Source: Bacteroidaceae bacterium (lineage in GTDB: Bacteria; Bacteroidota; Bacteroidia; Bacteroidales; Bacteroidaceae). From it: 11,242 bases of DNA. Positions 1 to 6,173 of the stretch are shown piece after piece. Position numbers and translations under genes: made by a program. The notes beneath the pieces are model-generated. The model ran no database searches. It was not told the DNA's origin and saw only the letters and a list, made by a program, of their open reading frames with translations. Every line of letters starts with the position of its first letter. Within the stretch, counting starts at the first letter, position 1. The DNA lies in NCBI GenBank assembly GCA_021443405.1, contig JABUUA010000050.1:7100-18341 (forward strand), in the 5' to 3' direction.

Positions 1-2
1 TA

Positions 3-56
3 CTGGGCTTCGGGGCAACGAATTGTGCTGTTTTGAGTTTTACCGGACAGCAATAA
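3..56 (+). CDS. 3' end of an upstream gene, possibly a beta-ketoacyl-ACP synthase
   Basis: Reading the third frame from the window edge gives LGFGATNCAVLSFTGQQ followed by TAA at 54-56. The GFGxTN segment resembles the extreme C-terminus of FabF-type condensing enzymes, which usually end in a GFGGTN(A/C)xLVF-like strand. Only 17 residues are visible. Frame 1 (ending in TGA at 34-36) and frame 2 (ending in TAG at 68-70) are also open, so the frame choice rests on this short motif alone. Treat it as a 5'-truncated fragment whose identity is a guess. The hairpin at 73-110 begins 17 nt after the stop. Confidence 0.35.
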   Translation: MGFGATNCAVLSFTGQQ

Positions 57-72
57 TTCCGTTTTCATAGAG

Positions 73-110
73 CGACCGCACCCCGTCCCACTCCGGACAA
101 GGTGCGGTCG
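73..110 (+). terminator. 10-bp hairpin after the first gene, possible terminator
   Basis: CGACCGCACC (73-82) pairs perfectly with GGTGCGGTCG (101-110). The 18-nt loop contains a smaller GTCC/GGAC pair (85-88 with 95-98). It lies just after the stop codon of the partial upstream gene. It is not followed by a proper T-tract (TGCCGTTT only), so intrinsic termination is uncertain; it could also be an RNA-stabilising 3' structure. Confidence 0.35.
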
Positions 111-129
111 TGCCGTTTCAGACATACGC

Positions 130-217
130 ACGTCTGGCTTCACACGTCCTTATGTCTGGCCTCACACATAAGGACGTCTGCGCTCATTCGTCCGCATGTC
201 TGAATCAGGCAGAAAAA
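130..217. repeat. Four tandem 22-bp units with an ACGTCTG/ATGTCTG core
   Basis: The heptamer A(C/T)GTCTG recurs at 130, 152, 174 and 196, exactly every 22 bp, alternating ACGTCTG, ATGTCTG, ACGTCTG, ATGTCTG. Units 1 and 2 share GTCTGGCYTCACAC. Unit 3 keeps the core and a CTCA, and unit 4 keeps only the core before running into an A-tract. An inverted copy of the core (CAGACAT) sits just upstream at 119-125. A 22-bp period is close to two helical turns, so the cores would lie on about the same DNA face. The array ends 16 bp before the -33 element of the next promoter, so it could be a set of regulator sites. That role is inferred. Confidence 0.6.
144..177. repeat. 12-bp perfect inverted repeat within the 22-bp array
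   Basis: ACGTCCTTATGT (144-155) and ACATAAGGACGT (166-177) are exact reverse complements around a 10-nt loop (CTGGCCTCAC). The palindrome spans the end of unit 1, all of unit 2 and the start of unit 3. It could act as a DNA operator dyad or form an RNA hairpin. There is no flanking T-tract, so a terminator is unlikely. Confidence 0.6.
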
Positions 218-233
218 AACAATCTCCCAACGC

Positions 234-264
234 TTGCGATTGTCGCCTAAAAAGCGTACTTTTG
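234..264 (+). promoter_or_regulatory. Bacteroidetes-type promoter for the small gene
   Basis: TTG at 234-236 is followed after exactly 20 bp by TACTTTTG at 257-264, matching the Bacteroidetes consensus TTTG / 19-21 bp / TAnnTTTG (every fixed -7 position matches). Transcription would start at about 269-272, just ahead of the candidate start codons at 279 and 294. Any initiation at the TTG at 234 would lie inside the promoter and can be dismissed. Confidence 0.6.
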
Positions 265-293
265 TGGGTGTATTGCAAATGCTTGTATGCAAA

Positions 294-535
294 ATGACTT
301 ATCTAAACGAGTATCATCGCAAGACAGTGGAAGCCAAGTTGAAGGCGATTGCCGAAATGCAGCAGTCGCCGATTGGTTGCGAAGAGGCAGTGCGTCAGGC
401 TCGGCTGAATATCACCGGGCAGCACTTCTTGAATCAAGATTAGAGGGCATCGAGAGCCGTCTGGCCGAACTTTATGCTAAGGAGCATAATCAGTTGTCGC
501 CTACTATTGCTATTCCATCGTATATCGTTGATTAG
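294..535 (+). pseudogene. Small helical protein gene, apparently frameshifted
   Basis: From ATG 294 (or 279) the reading frame gives MTYLNEYHRKTVEAKLKAIA and continues as a charged, helix-rich peptide to GQHFLNQD, stopping at TAG 441-443. The -1 frame is open at that point and continues as LESRLEGIESRLAELYAKEH to TAG at 533-535. Adding one base near the CTTCTT at about 430 would join the two into an 80-residue protein (GQHF-LESRLEG) with a coherent coiled-coil-like character. The likely explanations are a one-base deletion in a formerly intact gene, a sequencing error, or less likely a programmed -1 shift. The family was not recognised. A good promoter lies directly upstream, and base composition is more AT-rich than in the glycosidase gene downstream. 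Alternatively, either half could be translated alone. Confidence 0.45.
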
Positions 536-593
536 AAGGTTGTAGGTGATGATGTAAGTAAACGTTAAGCACAAATCTTCTCACATCTTACTG

Positions 594-636
594 ACGCCCG
601 TCCAACCTTTTGAAGTGCAAAAGGTTGGACGGGCGT
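594..636. repeat. 19-bp perfect palindrome between convergent genes
   Basis: ACGCCCGTCCAACCTTTTG (594-612) pairs perfectly with its reverse complement at 618-636, around the 5-nt loop AAGTG. It lies in the 158-nt gap between the small + strand gene and the end of the minus-strand glycosidase gene, where a bidirectional terminator would be expected. The GC-rich half is at the base and the A/T half near the loop, and neither side is followed by a T-tract. It is therefore an atypical terminator; a structured 3' end or a mobile-element relic is also possible. Confidence 0.65.
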
Positions 637-693
637 AGGGTAGAAATGACTGCTTTTCGCTTGTTTCTTGGTTTGCGCGCTAAGGCGGGTCAT

Positions 694-3600
694 TTACCGC
701 ACGACGGCAACAAATCCACCGCGGGCGCGGCAGGGAATGTCGGTACCCAGTTGCGTGGTGGTGATGTTGAAACTGCGGTCGGTGGGACCGTCGGCAAAGA
801 GGGTGACGTGGCGCTTGCCCTTGACAAAGCGAGGGAGCGTGAGTGTCTGTTCCTCGTCGAGGCCGTTAAGACCAGCCACGAACCACACGTCGCCCTTGCG
901 CCGCGCAATGACGACGGACTTGCCGGGGGCGCCGGAGAGCAGACGCGTGTCGTCCCACGTGCTGGGCAACTGTCCGAGGAACTCCTGCACGGCGGCGGGC
1001 TGGGCGAGGAACGACTTGGGTCGGTCGGCCAAGTGCTGAAGCCCCGACTCGAAAGCGACGGTGAGCGCCAGCTCGTGGGCGTGGGTGGTGATGTGCGGAT
1101 GCTGCGAGTCGCTGAAGGCGCAGGGCGTGTAGTCCATCGAGCCCACCACGTTGCGGGTGAACGGTAGGGTGGTGTTGTGACGGGCGGCACGCGGTGTGAG
1201 ACGGTCGTTATTGTTGTACCACTCAGCGCCGTACACGGCCTCGGCCGACATCATGTGGGGATAGGTGCGCTGCCAACCGCGGGGGATGGTGGCGCCGTGG
1301 AAGTTGACGAGCAGGTGATGCTGGGCGGCGTCGCGCAGGATGTCGATGTAATAGTCCATCATCTCGCGGCTGTCGCCCGCAAAGAAGTCAATCTTCACGC
1401 CCGCCACACCCCAAGAGGCAATCTTCTCGAACTCGCGCAGGCGGCTCTCGCGATGGAGCAGCACGTCGGTGCCCGGCGCGCCATTGGTCCAACCCGTCCA
1501 TGAGTTGTACCATAGCAGCGGCTTCACACCCTGCGACAGCGCGTAGCGAACGGCGTCTTGCACGTTGCCGCCGTTGCTCATCACCTCCCATTCCCAGTCG
1601 ATGAGCACGTAGGGAAGATGCAGCGTTGCCGCCATATCGACGTATTGTTTCACGAGTTGAAAGTCCTTCGACCCGTGGTTATGCGCCCAATAAATCCACG
1701 ACACTACCCCCGGCTGCACCCACGAAGCGTCGGGCAGCGTGGAGGCCGGACTGACGTCGGTGACGAGGGTGGACTCCACCACGTCGGCCAGCGTTCCCAT
1801 CATCATCACGCGCCACGGCGTACTCCATCCGGAGGCCACGTCGAGGGTGGAAGTGCCCCACTGAACGTCGAAGGCCGAAGTCTGGCGCTGGGTGTTGAGC
1901 CAAGAGGCGCATCGACCAGCCTCCACGCCAGCCTCGGTGACGAGAAGATAATCGCCGTGGAGCGTCTGGAACAGGGCAGGGTAGCCCCACTGACCCGATA
2001 GGTCGGCCGGTCGCTCGGGATAGAACTGCTCGTAACCGCTGTCGTACTGCTGCATCCAACTGGTGGTCTGCGGCGCCAGATAATAAGTGGTGTGCTCGCC
2101 CGTGACGTGGGAGGCGCTGGGAAGTTCGTAGCGGAAAGCCACGCCGTCGTTGTACACGCGCAGACGGAGCAGTTGTTCCGCCCCGTTGTCGTCGGTCAGT
2201 CGGTAGAGACACTCGGTGCCTTCGTTGTGGCACTGGCTTCGCTTTCCCGTCATCATGGTGTAGTGGTCGCTGATGCGTCGGCGCTCCACCTCCGCGATGC
2301 TGGCGAGTTGTCCGCGCCCGTCGAACTGGATGCCGCGGGCGGCGAAGGTGGCGATGGTATGCTTCTCGCGGTCGGTGACGGTGAACTCACCCCCGTTGCA
2401 TGCGGCCGTGAAACGACCGTTGGGCGCGGTCACCGTGCTGGTGCCAGCGACGACCGGCGTCGGCGTGGTGAGCACATCGAGCTCGGCACAACCGAAATCG
2501 CCCCAGCCCTTGCTGTTGCGCAGGGCGCGGAAACGGAAGTAACGCGCCTGCACGGCCTGAGGGAATTGCACCACTTGCCACAGCGGATTGTGGGCGATGT
2601 TGGAGAATTCGCCGTCGCTCACGGTTTGCCACTGCTGCCCATCGGTCGAGACCGCGAACTCGTAGTTGGTGACGATGCCGCGCAAGAAATAGTCGCCCTG
2701 GTCGGGCAGGTAGCGGAATCCCGTGAGTGTCTGCTCCTGCTTCATGTCGATGACCACGTCGTATGGGAAGCCCTTGTCCGTCCAGTACATGGAAAGTTTG
2801 TTGCCGTCGAGCATTTGTCGTGCGGCGGGGTCGTCGGGCTGTAGCACTTGCCACAGGCTGCGGTCGAAGGCATAGTGCTCGCGGTCGACCGTCTCCTCGA
2901 TGGCGGGTGCGTAGTAGAGTTGTACACTGGAAAGGTGGCGTGCAGCGGTGGTCACGCGAATGGCCTCCACCTTTTGCTCGGGCACCTTGATGATGCGCTT
3001 GTTGCCCACTGTGGTACCGTCCCCGATGTGTTGCCACTGGCCCTGCACGCGAGCCTCTACAGAGAACTGGCTGATGTGCTGGCCCTGACGCAACTCCTCG
3101 CGCAGTTGCACGAGGTTGATGGTGGCCGGCCGGCGCAGCGTGAGCGTGTATTGCGTGTCGGTGCGCGTGACCTTGGCCTTGCGGGCAAAGTCGGTGCTGA
3201 GCACGGACTGCAGGTAGTACTGGAAGTTGATGATGGCCTCGGCGTCGCGCTCGTGGATGAGGCCTCGGCGGTCAACGGGGAAGTTGAGCAGCCAGGTGGA
3301 GTTCTTGCCCACCGATGCGAGGTAGATGTTCCATAGTTTGCTGACCGACTTCACCTTCTGGTCCTCGAACTCGTGATAGAACCATCCCGGGCGGATGGAC
3401 ACGTTCACCTCCGAAGGAACAAAGTCGGTGCCGTCTTTTTCCCCTTGCGTGAGCGAGTGGTTGTCGGGCTGTCCCGGCACGTGAGCGCTGTAGTTGTAGC
3501 GGCTCCAGTTGGTGTCGCTGCCGGCGCCGAGCTCGTTGCCGCACCAGCGGACGTCGGGACCCACCTCGTTCCAAATGATGCAGTTGGGCTGCAACTGGCG

Positions 3601-4233
3601 GATGAGTTTCACCGTCTCGGGCCAGCCGTAATATGTGGCGCGGTCGATGTTGCGGTTTTCACGTGCTCCACCGTAGTAGCCCCAGCCGCCGTTGGCCCCG
3701 TCGAACCACACCTCGAAGATGTCGCCGTACTCGGTGAGCAGTTCTTTCACCTGGTTGCGGAAGTACTCCACATAGGACGGCTGACCGTAATCGGCGCGGT
3801 TGCGGTCCCACGGCGAAAGGTAGATGCCCATCTTGAGACCGTATTCGTCGCACGCCTGACGCAGTTCGCGCAAGACGTCGCCCTGGCCGTTCTTCCACGG
3901 AGAGTTTTTCACCGAGTAGTCGGTGTACTTAGACGGCCACAGACAGAAGCCGGCATGATGCTTGGCCGTGATAATGATGCCCGTGAGACCACCCTCTTTG
4001 CAGACCCTCGCCCACTGGCGGCAGTCGAGTTCGGTGGGGTTGAAGAGGTTGATGTCCTCGCCCCCGTCGCCCCACTCCTGGTCGGTGAAGGTGTTGGTGG
4101 AAAAGTGGATGAAAGCGTAGCGCTCCATCCCCAACCAGTCGAGTTGCGATTGCGAGGGAACGGGCACAAGGCTCTGCGCGCTCCCCATCAGCGCGGTGAG
4201 CAACAGAACACAAGTAAGAAGCAAGTGTTTCAT
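694..4233 (-). CDS. Secreted fusion enzyme: GH29 alpha-L-fucosidase, F5/8C-like module, GH97 glycosidase
   Basis: This 1179-residue protein has a signal peptide, MKHLLLTCVLLLTALMGSAQ, which sets the start at ATG 4233; an upstream in-frame start at 4287 would put a charged tail ahead of it and run into the next gene. Residues about 25-340 are a GH29 fucosidase: FIHFSTNTF (41-49), KHHAGFCLW (91-99), EVWFDG with candidate nucleophile Asp178, GPDVRWCGNE (225-234, candidate acid/base Glu234), SIRPGWFYHE, and VGKNSTWLLNFPVDRRGLI. Residues 345-440 are a beta-sandwich. Residues about 460-590 are a discoidin-like module (DGNKLSMYW, YFRFRALRNSKGWGDFGCAE). A Pro/Thr linker (589-600) leads to a GH97 domain (605-1179): IDWEWE (878-883), GVKIDF with candidate nucleophile Asp949, and AEAVYGAEW with candidate acids Glu998/Glu1004. 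The Asp in GVKIDF marks the retaining alpha-galactosidase branch of GH97 rather than SusB-like inverting alpha-glucosidases. It probably acts in the periplasm on glycans carrying both alpha-fucose and alpha-galactose. A weak -7-like box (TACCTTAG, 4246-4239 on the minus strand) lies just before the start. Confidence 0.88.
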   Translation of the reverse strand: MKHLLLTCVLLLTALMGSAQSLVPVPSQSQLDWLGMERYAFIHFSTNTFTDQEWGDGGEDINLFNPTELDCRQWARVCKEGGLTGIIITAKHHAGFCLWPSKYTDYSVKNSPWKNGQGDVLRELRQACDEYGLKMGIYLSPWDRNRADYGQPSYVEYFRNQVKELLTEYGDIFEVWFDGANGGWGYYGGARENRNIDRATYYGWPETVKLIRQLQPNCIIWNEVGPDVRWCGNELGAGSDTNWSRYNYSAHVPGQPDNHSLTQGEKDGTDFVPSEVNVSIRPGWFYHEFEDQKVKSVSKLWNIYLASVGKNSTWLLNFPVDRRGLIHERDAEAIINFQYYLQSVLSTDFARKAKVTRTDTQYTLTLRRPATINLVQLREELRQGQHISQFSVEARVQGQWQHIGDGTTVGNKRIIKVPEQKVEAIRVTTAARHLSSVQLYYAPAIEETVDREHYAFDRSLWQVLQPDDPAARQMLDGNKLSMYWTDKGFPYDVVIDMKQEQTLTGFRYLPDQGDYFLRGIVTNYEFAVSTDGQQWQTVSDGEFSNIAHNPLWQVVQFPQAVQARYFRFRALRNSKGWGDFGCAELDVLTTPTPVVAGTSTVTAPNGRFTAACNGGEFTVTDREKHTIATFAARGIQFDGRGQLASIAEVERRRISDHYTMMTGKRSQCHNEGTECLYRLTDDNGAEQLLRLRVYNDGVAFRYELPSASHVTGEHTTYYLAPQTTSWMQQYDSGYEQFYPERPADLSGQWGYPALFQTLHGDYLLVTEAGVEAGRCASWLNTQRQTSAFDVQWGTSTLDVASGWSTPWRVMMMGTLADVVESTLVTDVSPASTLPDASWVQPGVVSWIYWAHNHGSKDFQLVKQYVDMAATLHLPYVLIDWEWEVMSNGGNVQDAVRYALSQGVKPLLWYNSWTGWTNGAPGTDVLLHRESRLREFEKIASWGVAGVKIDFFAGDSREMMDYYIDILRDAAQHHLLVNFHGATIPRGWQRTYPHMMSAEAVYGAEWYNNNDRLTPRAARHNTTLPFTRNVVGSMDYTPCAFSDSQHPHITTHAHELALTVAFESGLQHLADRPKSFLAQPAAVQEFLGQLPSTWDDTRLLSGAPGKSVVIARRKGDVWFVAGLNGLDEEQTLTLPRFVKGKRHVTLFADGPTDRSFNITTTQLGTDIPCRARGGFVAVVR

Positions 4234-4249
4234 GGTAGCTAAGGTATGT

Positions 4250-4909
4250 TTATTCTTGGAACAGGATGCGCGTTTTCTCCGTTTCAAATTCGTCCTGCGT
4301 CAGGGCGCCGCTGTCGAGCAACTGTTTGAGTTTCTCTATCTGCTCGGCGCGCGAAAGGGTGGACGTGGGCTGAGCCGTGACCTGCTGGGCGGCCTCGTCC
4401 TTGCTTACGTCCACGCGGTCGTATTCGTCCATGGCACTCTGGATGGCCTTGCGGAACGCGTGCGGGTGGTCCATCTTCGGGAGCTCGGTGGTGGTGGAAC
4501 CTGTGCCGCTGAAGGTGAGTGTGCCGCAGGCGAACAGACGCTCCCAGAAACCCTGCTCCACGGATACCGTCTCTATCTTCTTGAGATTGTGCTCCGTGGT
4601 CTCATGCGCAAAGATGCCCTTCTTGATGAAGATGCGTTGCGTGGTGACGGCGAACTCGTCGAAGCCGCGCTTCAGATACCAATAACCGAAATAGATGAGG
4701 CTGACGAGCAGCAAGATACCCGACAGAATGAGCCAGACGTAAGAAGGTTCGGTAGCGGTGTCGTTGGCGAAGAATACAAAGGCGGTAACGACCAGCAGCA
4801 GGCTCAGGGCGACAGCCATAGCAGGCTTTATCCAAACCGACCAGTGGTACTTGGCTTCATAGACGATGGATTCCCCAGGAATCAAGTTCTTTTGTACGTA
4901 ATTTCCCAT
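4250..4909 (-). CDS. Two-TM bacterial PH-domain protein with SHOCT motif
   Basis: This 219-residue inner-membrane protein has two hydrophobic segments at about 28-48 and 57-78. They are followed by a bacterial PH (bPH2/YdbS-like) domain at about 80-160, with the typical pattern DEFAVTTQRIFIKKGIF, KKIETVSVEQGFWERLFACG and GTLTFSGTGSTTTELPKM. A Gln/Thr-rich linker leads to a C-terminal SHOCT helix pair at about 186-216 (AEQIEKLKQLLDSGALTQDE). SHOCT motifs are short oligomerisation or anchoring modules. The biochemical role of such proteins is poorly known, and no enzymatic residues are seen. The start MGNYVQKNLIPGE at 4909 fits the family. Its stop is 16 nt before the start of the fucosidase/GH97 fusion, and it begins 36 nt after hemW, so all three may be co-transcribed. 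Confidence 0.8.
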   Translation of the reverse strand: MGNYVQKNLIPGESIVYEAKYHWSVWIKPAMAVALSLLLVVTAFVFFANDTATEPSYVWLILSGILLLVSLIYFGYWYLKRGFDEFAVTTQRIFIKKGIFAHETTEHNLKKIETVSVEQGFWERLFACGTLTFSGTGSTTTELPKMDHPHAFRKAIQSAMDEYDRVDVSKDEAAQQVTAQPTSTLSRAEQIEKLKQLLDSGALTQDEFETEKTRILFQE

Positions 4910-4945
4910 GATGTTTGATGAAAATAGGATTGTTTATTTGGGTTG

Positions 4946-6061
4946 TTAATTCATTAAATCTACGATGATGGCGTCGCTCACAAAGAGCCCTTGGAGGGTG
5001 AGACGCAGGCGGTCGGCCTCGCGACGCAGACGTCCCTCCTGCACATGTGGCGCGGCTTGACGTTCGCAGGCGCGGCGACGCTCACGGCCGAAGTCGCGTT
5101 CCAGCGCATGGAGGTCGAGACCTTCCCGCGTTCGCAGCGAGAGCATGATGCGCTCGTTGAAGCGCTCGTTGGCGGAGAGACGCTCCACTTCGGCCGCCTC
5201 GCCGGCGATGTATCGCTGCACATCGGGGCAGTTGGCGGTGCGGACAGCGTGCCCGTCGTAGCTGTGCGCCCCAGCACCTAGACCGAGATAAGGCAGTCCC
5301 TGCCAGTAACTGCTATTGTGGCGCGAGCGGAAGTCCGGGCGCGCAAAGTTGCTGATTTCGTAGTGCCCCAGTCCTGCCTCGGCGGTGAGGTTGATGAGAC
5401 GGTGGTAACACTGAAGCGATAGCTCCTCGTCGGCCTCCTTCACTTCGCCGCGCTGGCGCATCTGCCACAAGACCGTTCCCTCCTCGAACTGCAGGGCGTA
5501 GGCACTCAGGTGCGGGATGTCCAGCGACAACACCCGGCGCACGTCTTGTTCAAAGAGGGTGAGTGACTGGCCGGGGAGGCCGTAGATGAGGTCGAGGGAG
5601 AGATTGGTGTAGCCCGCGTCTTGCAGTCGATACACCGCGGTGACGGCCTGCTGGGCGGTGTGTCGGCGGCGCAAGAAGCTCAGCACATGGTCGTCCGTGG
5701 ATTGCACCCCCATGGAGACGCGGTTGACGGGCGTGTCTTTCAAGGCAGCACCGAAGTCGTCCGTCACGTCGTCGGGGTTGGCCTCGAGTGTGATTTCTGC
5801 CTCGGCGGGCCATGAGAAATGACGGGCGAGGTGGTCGAACAACCGGATGAGTAGGGCAGGAGAGAGTTGCGACGGCGTGCCGCCACCTATATATATAGTA
5901 CGCGCGCGAGGGTCACCGTGCTCGTGACAGCGCCGTTCCATCTCCTTTGCCAGCGCTGCAAGGTATCGCTCTTTCCAGTCGTCACCAAGCGTGGAGGAGG
6001 CGAAGTCGCAGTACACACAGCGGCTCTTGCAGAAGGGGATATGGATGTAAACGCCTGTCAT
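4946..6061 (-). CDS. hemW: HemW-type radical SAM haem chaperone
   Basis: This 371-residue radical SAM protein is related to coproporphyrinogen III dehydrogenase (HemN) but of the HemW type, which binds haem and delivers it to respiratory enzymes. Cys11, Cys15 and Cys18 form the CxxxCxxC [4Fe-4S] site (HIPFCKSRCVYCDF). The residue two after the last Cys is Phe, not the extra Cys of true HemN. YIGGGTPSQLS and ITLEANPDD are SAM-binding motifs, and HNSSYWQGLPYLGLGAGAHS is the HemW signature, followed by the HemN C-terminal domain. Older annotations call such proteins oxygen-independent coproporphyrinogen oxidase. A GTG three codons upstream (6070) is in frame, but it lies inside the -7 promoter box, so ATG 6061 is preferred. 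It is divergent from the EF-G paralog gene. Confidence 0.9.
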   Translation of the reverse strand: MTGVYIHIPFCKSRCVYCDFASSTLGDDWKERYLAALAKEMERRCHEHGDPRARTIYIGGGTPSQLSPALLIRLFDHLARHFSWPAEAEITLEANPDDVTDDFGAALKDTPVNRVSMGVQSTDDHVLSFLRRRHTAQQAVTAVYRLQDAGYTNLSLDLIYGLPGQSLTLFEQDVRRVLSLDIPHLSAYALQFEEGTVLWQMRQRGEVKEADEELSLQCYHRLINLTAEAGLGHYEISNFARPDFRSRHNSSYWQGLPYLGLGAGAHSYDGHAVRTANCPDVQRYIAGEAAEVERLSANERFNERIMLSLRTREGLDLHALERDFGRERRRACERQAAPHVQEGRLRREADRLRLTLQGLFVSDAIIVDLMN

Positions 6062-6069
6062 AACTGACA

Positions 6070-6077
6070 CAAAGATA
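6070..6077 (-). promoter_or_regulatory. -7 element of the hemW promoter
   Basis: On the minus strand the sequence is TATCTTTG, a full match to TAnnTTTG, and it ends 8 nt before the hemW ATG. No good TTTG is present at the -33 position (AAAC-like sequence there), so the promoter may be weak or activator-dependent. The 5' leader would be only 0-4 nt. Confidence 0.55.
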
Positions 6078-6095
6078 CAAAAAAATGAGAAATTG

Positions 6096-6127
6096 TTTGG
6101 TCGTATCGGTAGAAATTGCTAAATTGC
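6096..6127 (+). promoter_or_regulatory. Candidate promoter of the EF-G paralog gene
   Basis: TTTG at 6096-6099, a 20-bp spacer, then TAAATTGC at 6120-6127. The -33 box and spacing are ideal but the -7 box matches only four of six fixed positions, which would suit an activator-dependent promoter. Transcription would start near 6133, giving an A-rich leader of about 40 nt with no Shine-Dalgarno sequence. Confidence 0.35.
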
Positions 6128-6173
6128 ACTTTGAAAACTTGAAATATACAATAAACCTAAACGAATAAACACC

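Noticed and set aside
130..217. Possible CRISPR array
   Set aside because: The units are 22 bp in total, with only a 7-bp constant core and related remainders; there are no unique spacers of normal length and no cas genes.
610..1167. 185-residue + strand frame starting in the palindrome
   Set aside because: It is antisense to the C-terminal GH97 sequence and has low-complexity Gly/Val/Arg content typical of shadows.
3373..4242. 289-residue open frame antisense to the fucosidase domain
   Set aside because: It lies opposite clear GH29 motifs, has no family resemblance and no promoter; it is a codon-bias shadow.
4234..4287. Upstream start for the glycosidase fusion (MKRRKRASCSKN...)
   Set aside because: It would place 18 mostly charged residues before a perfect signal peptide and overlap the end of the PH-domain gene; ATG 4233 gives a normal signal peptide.
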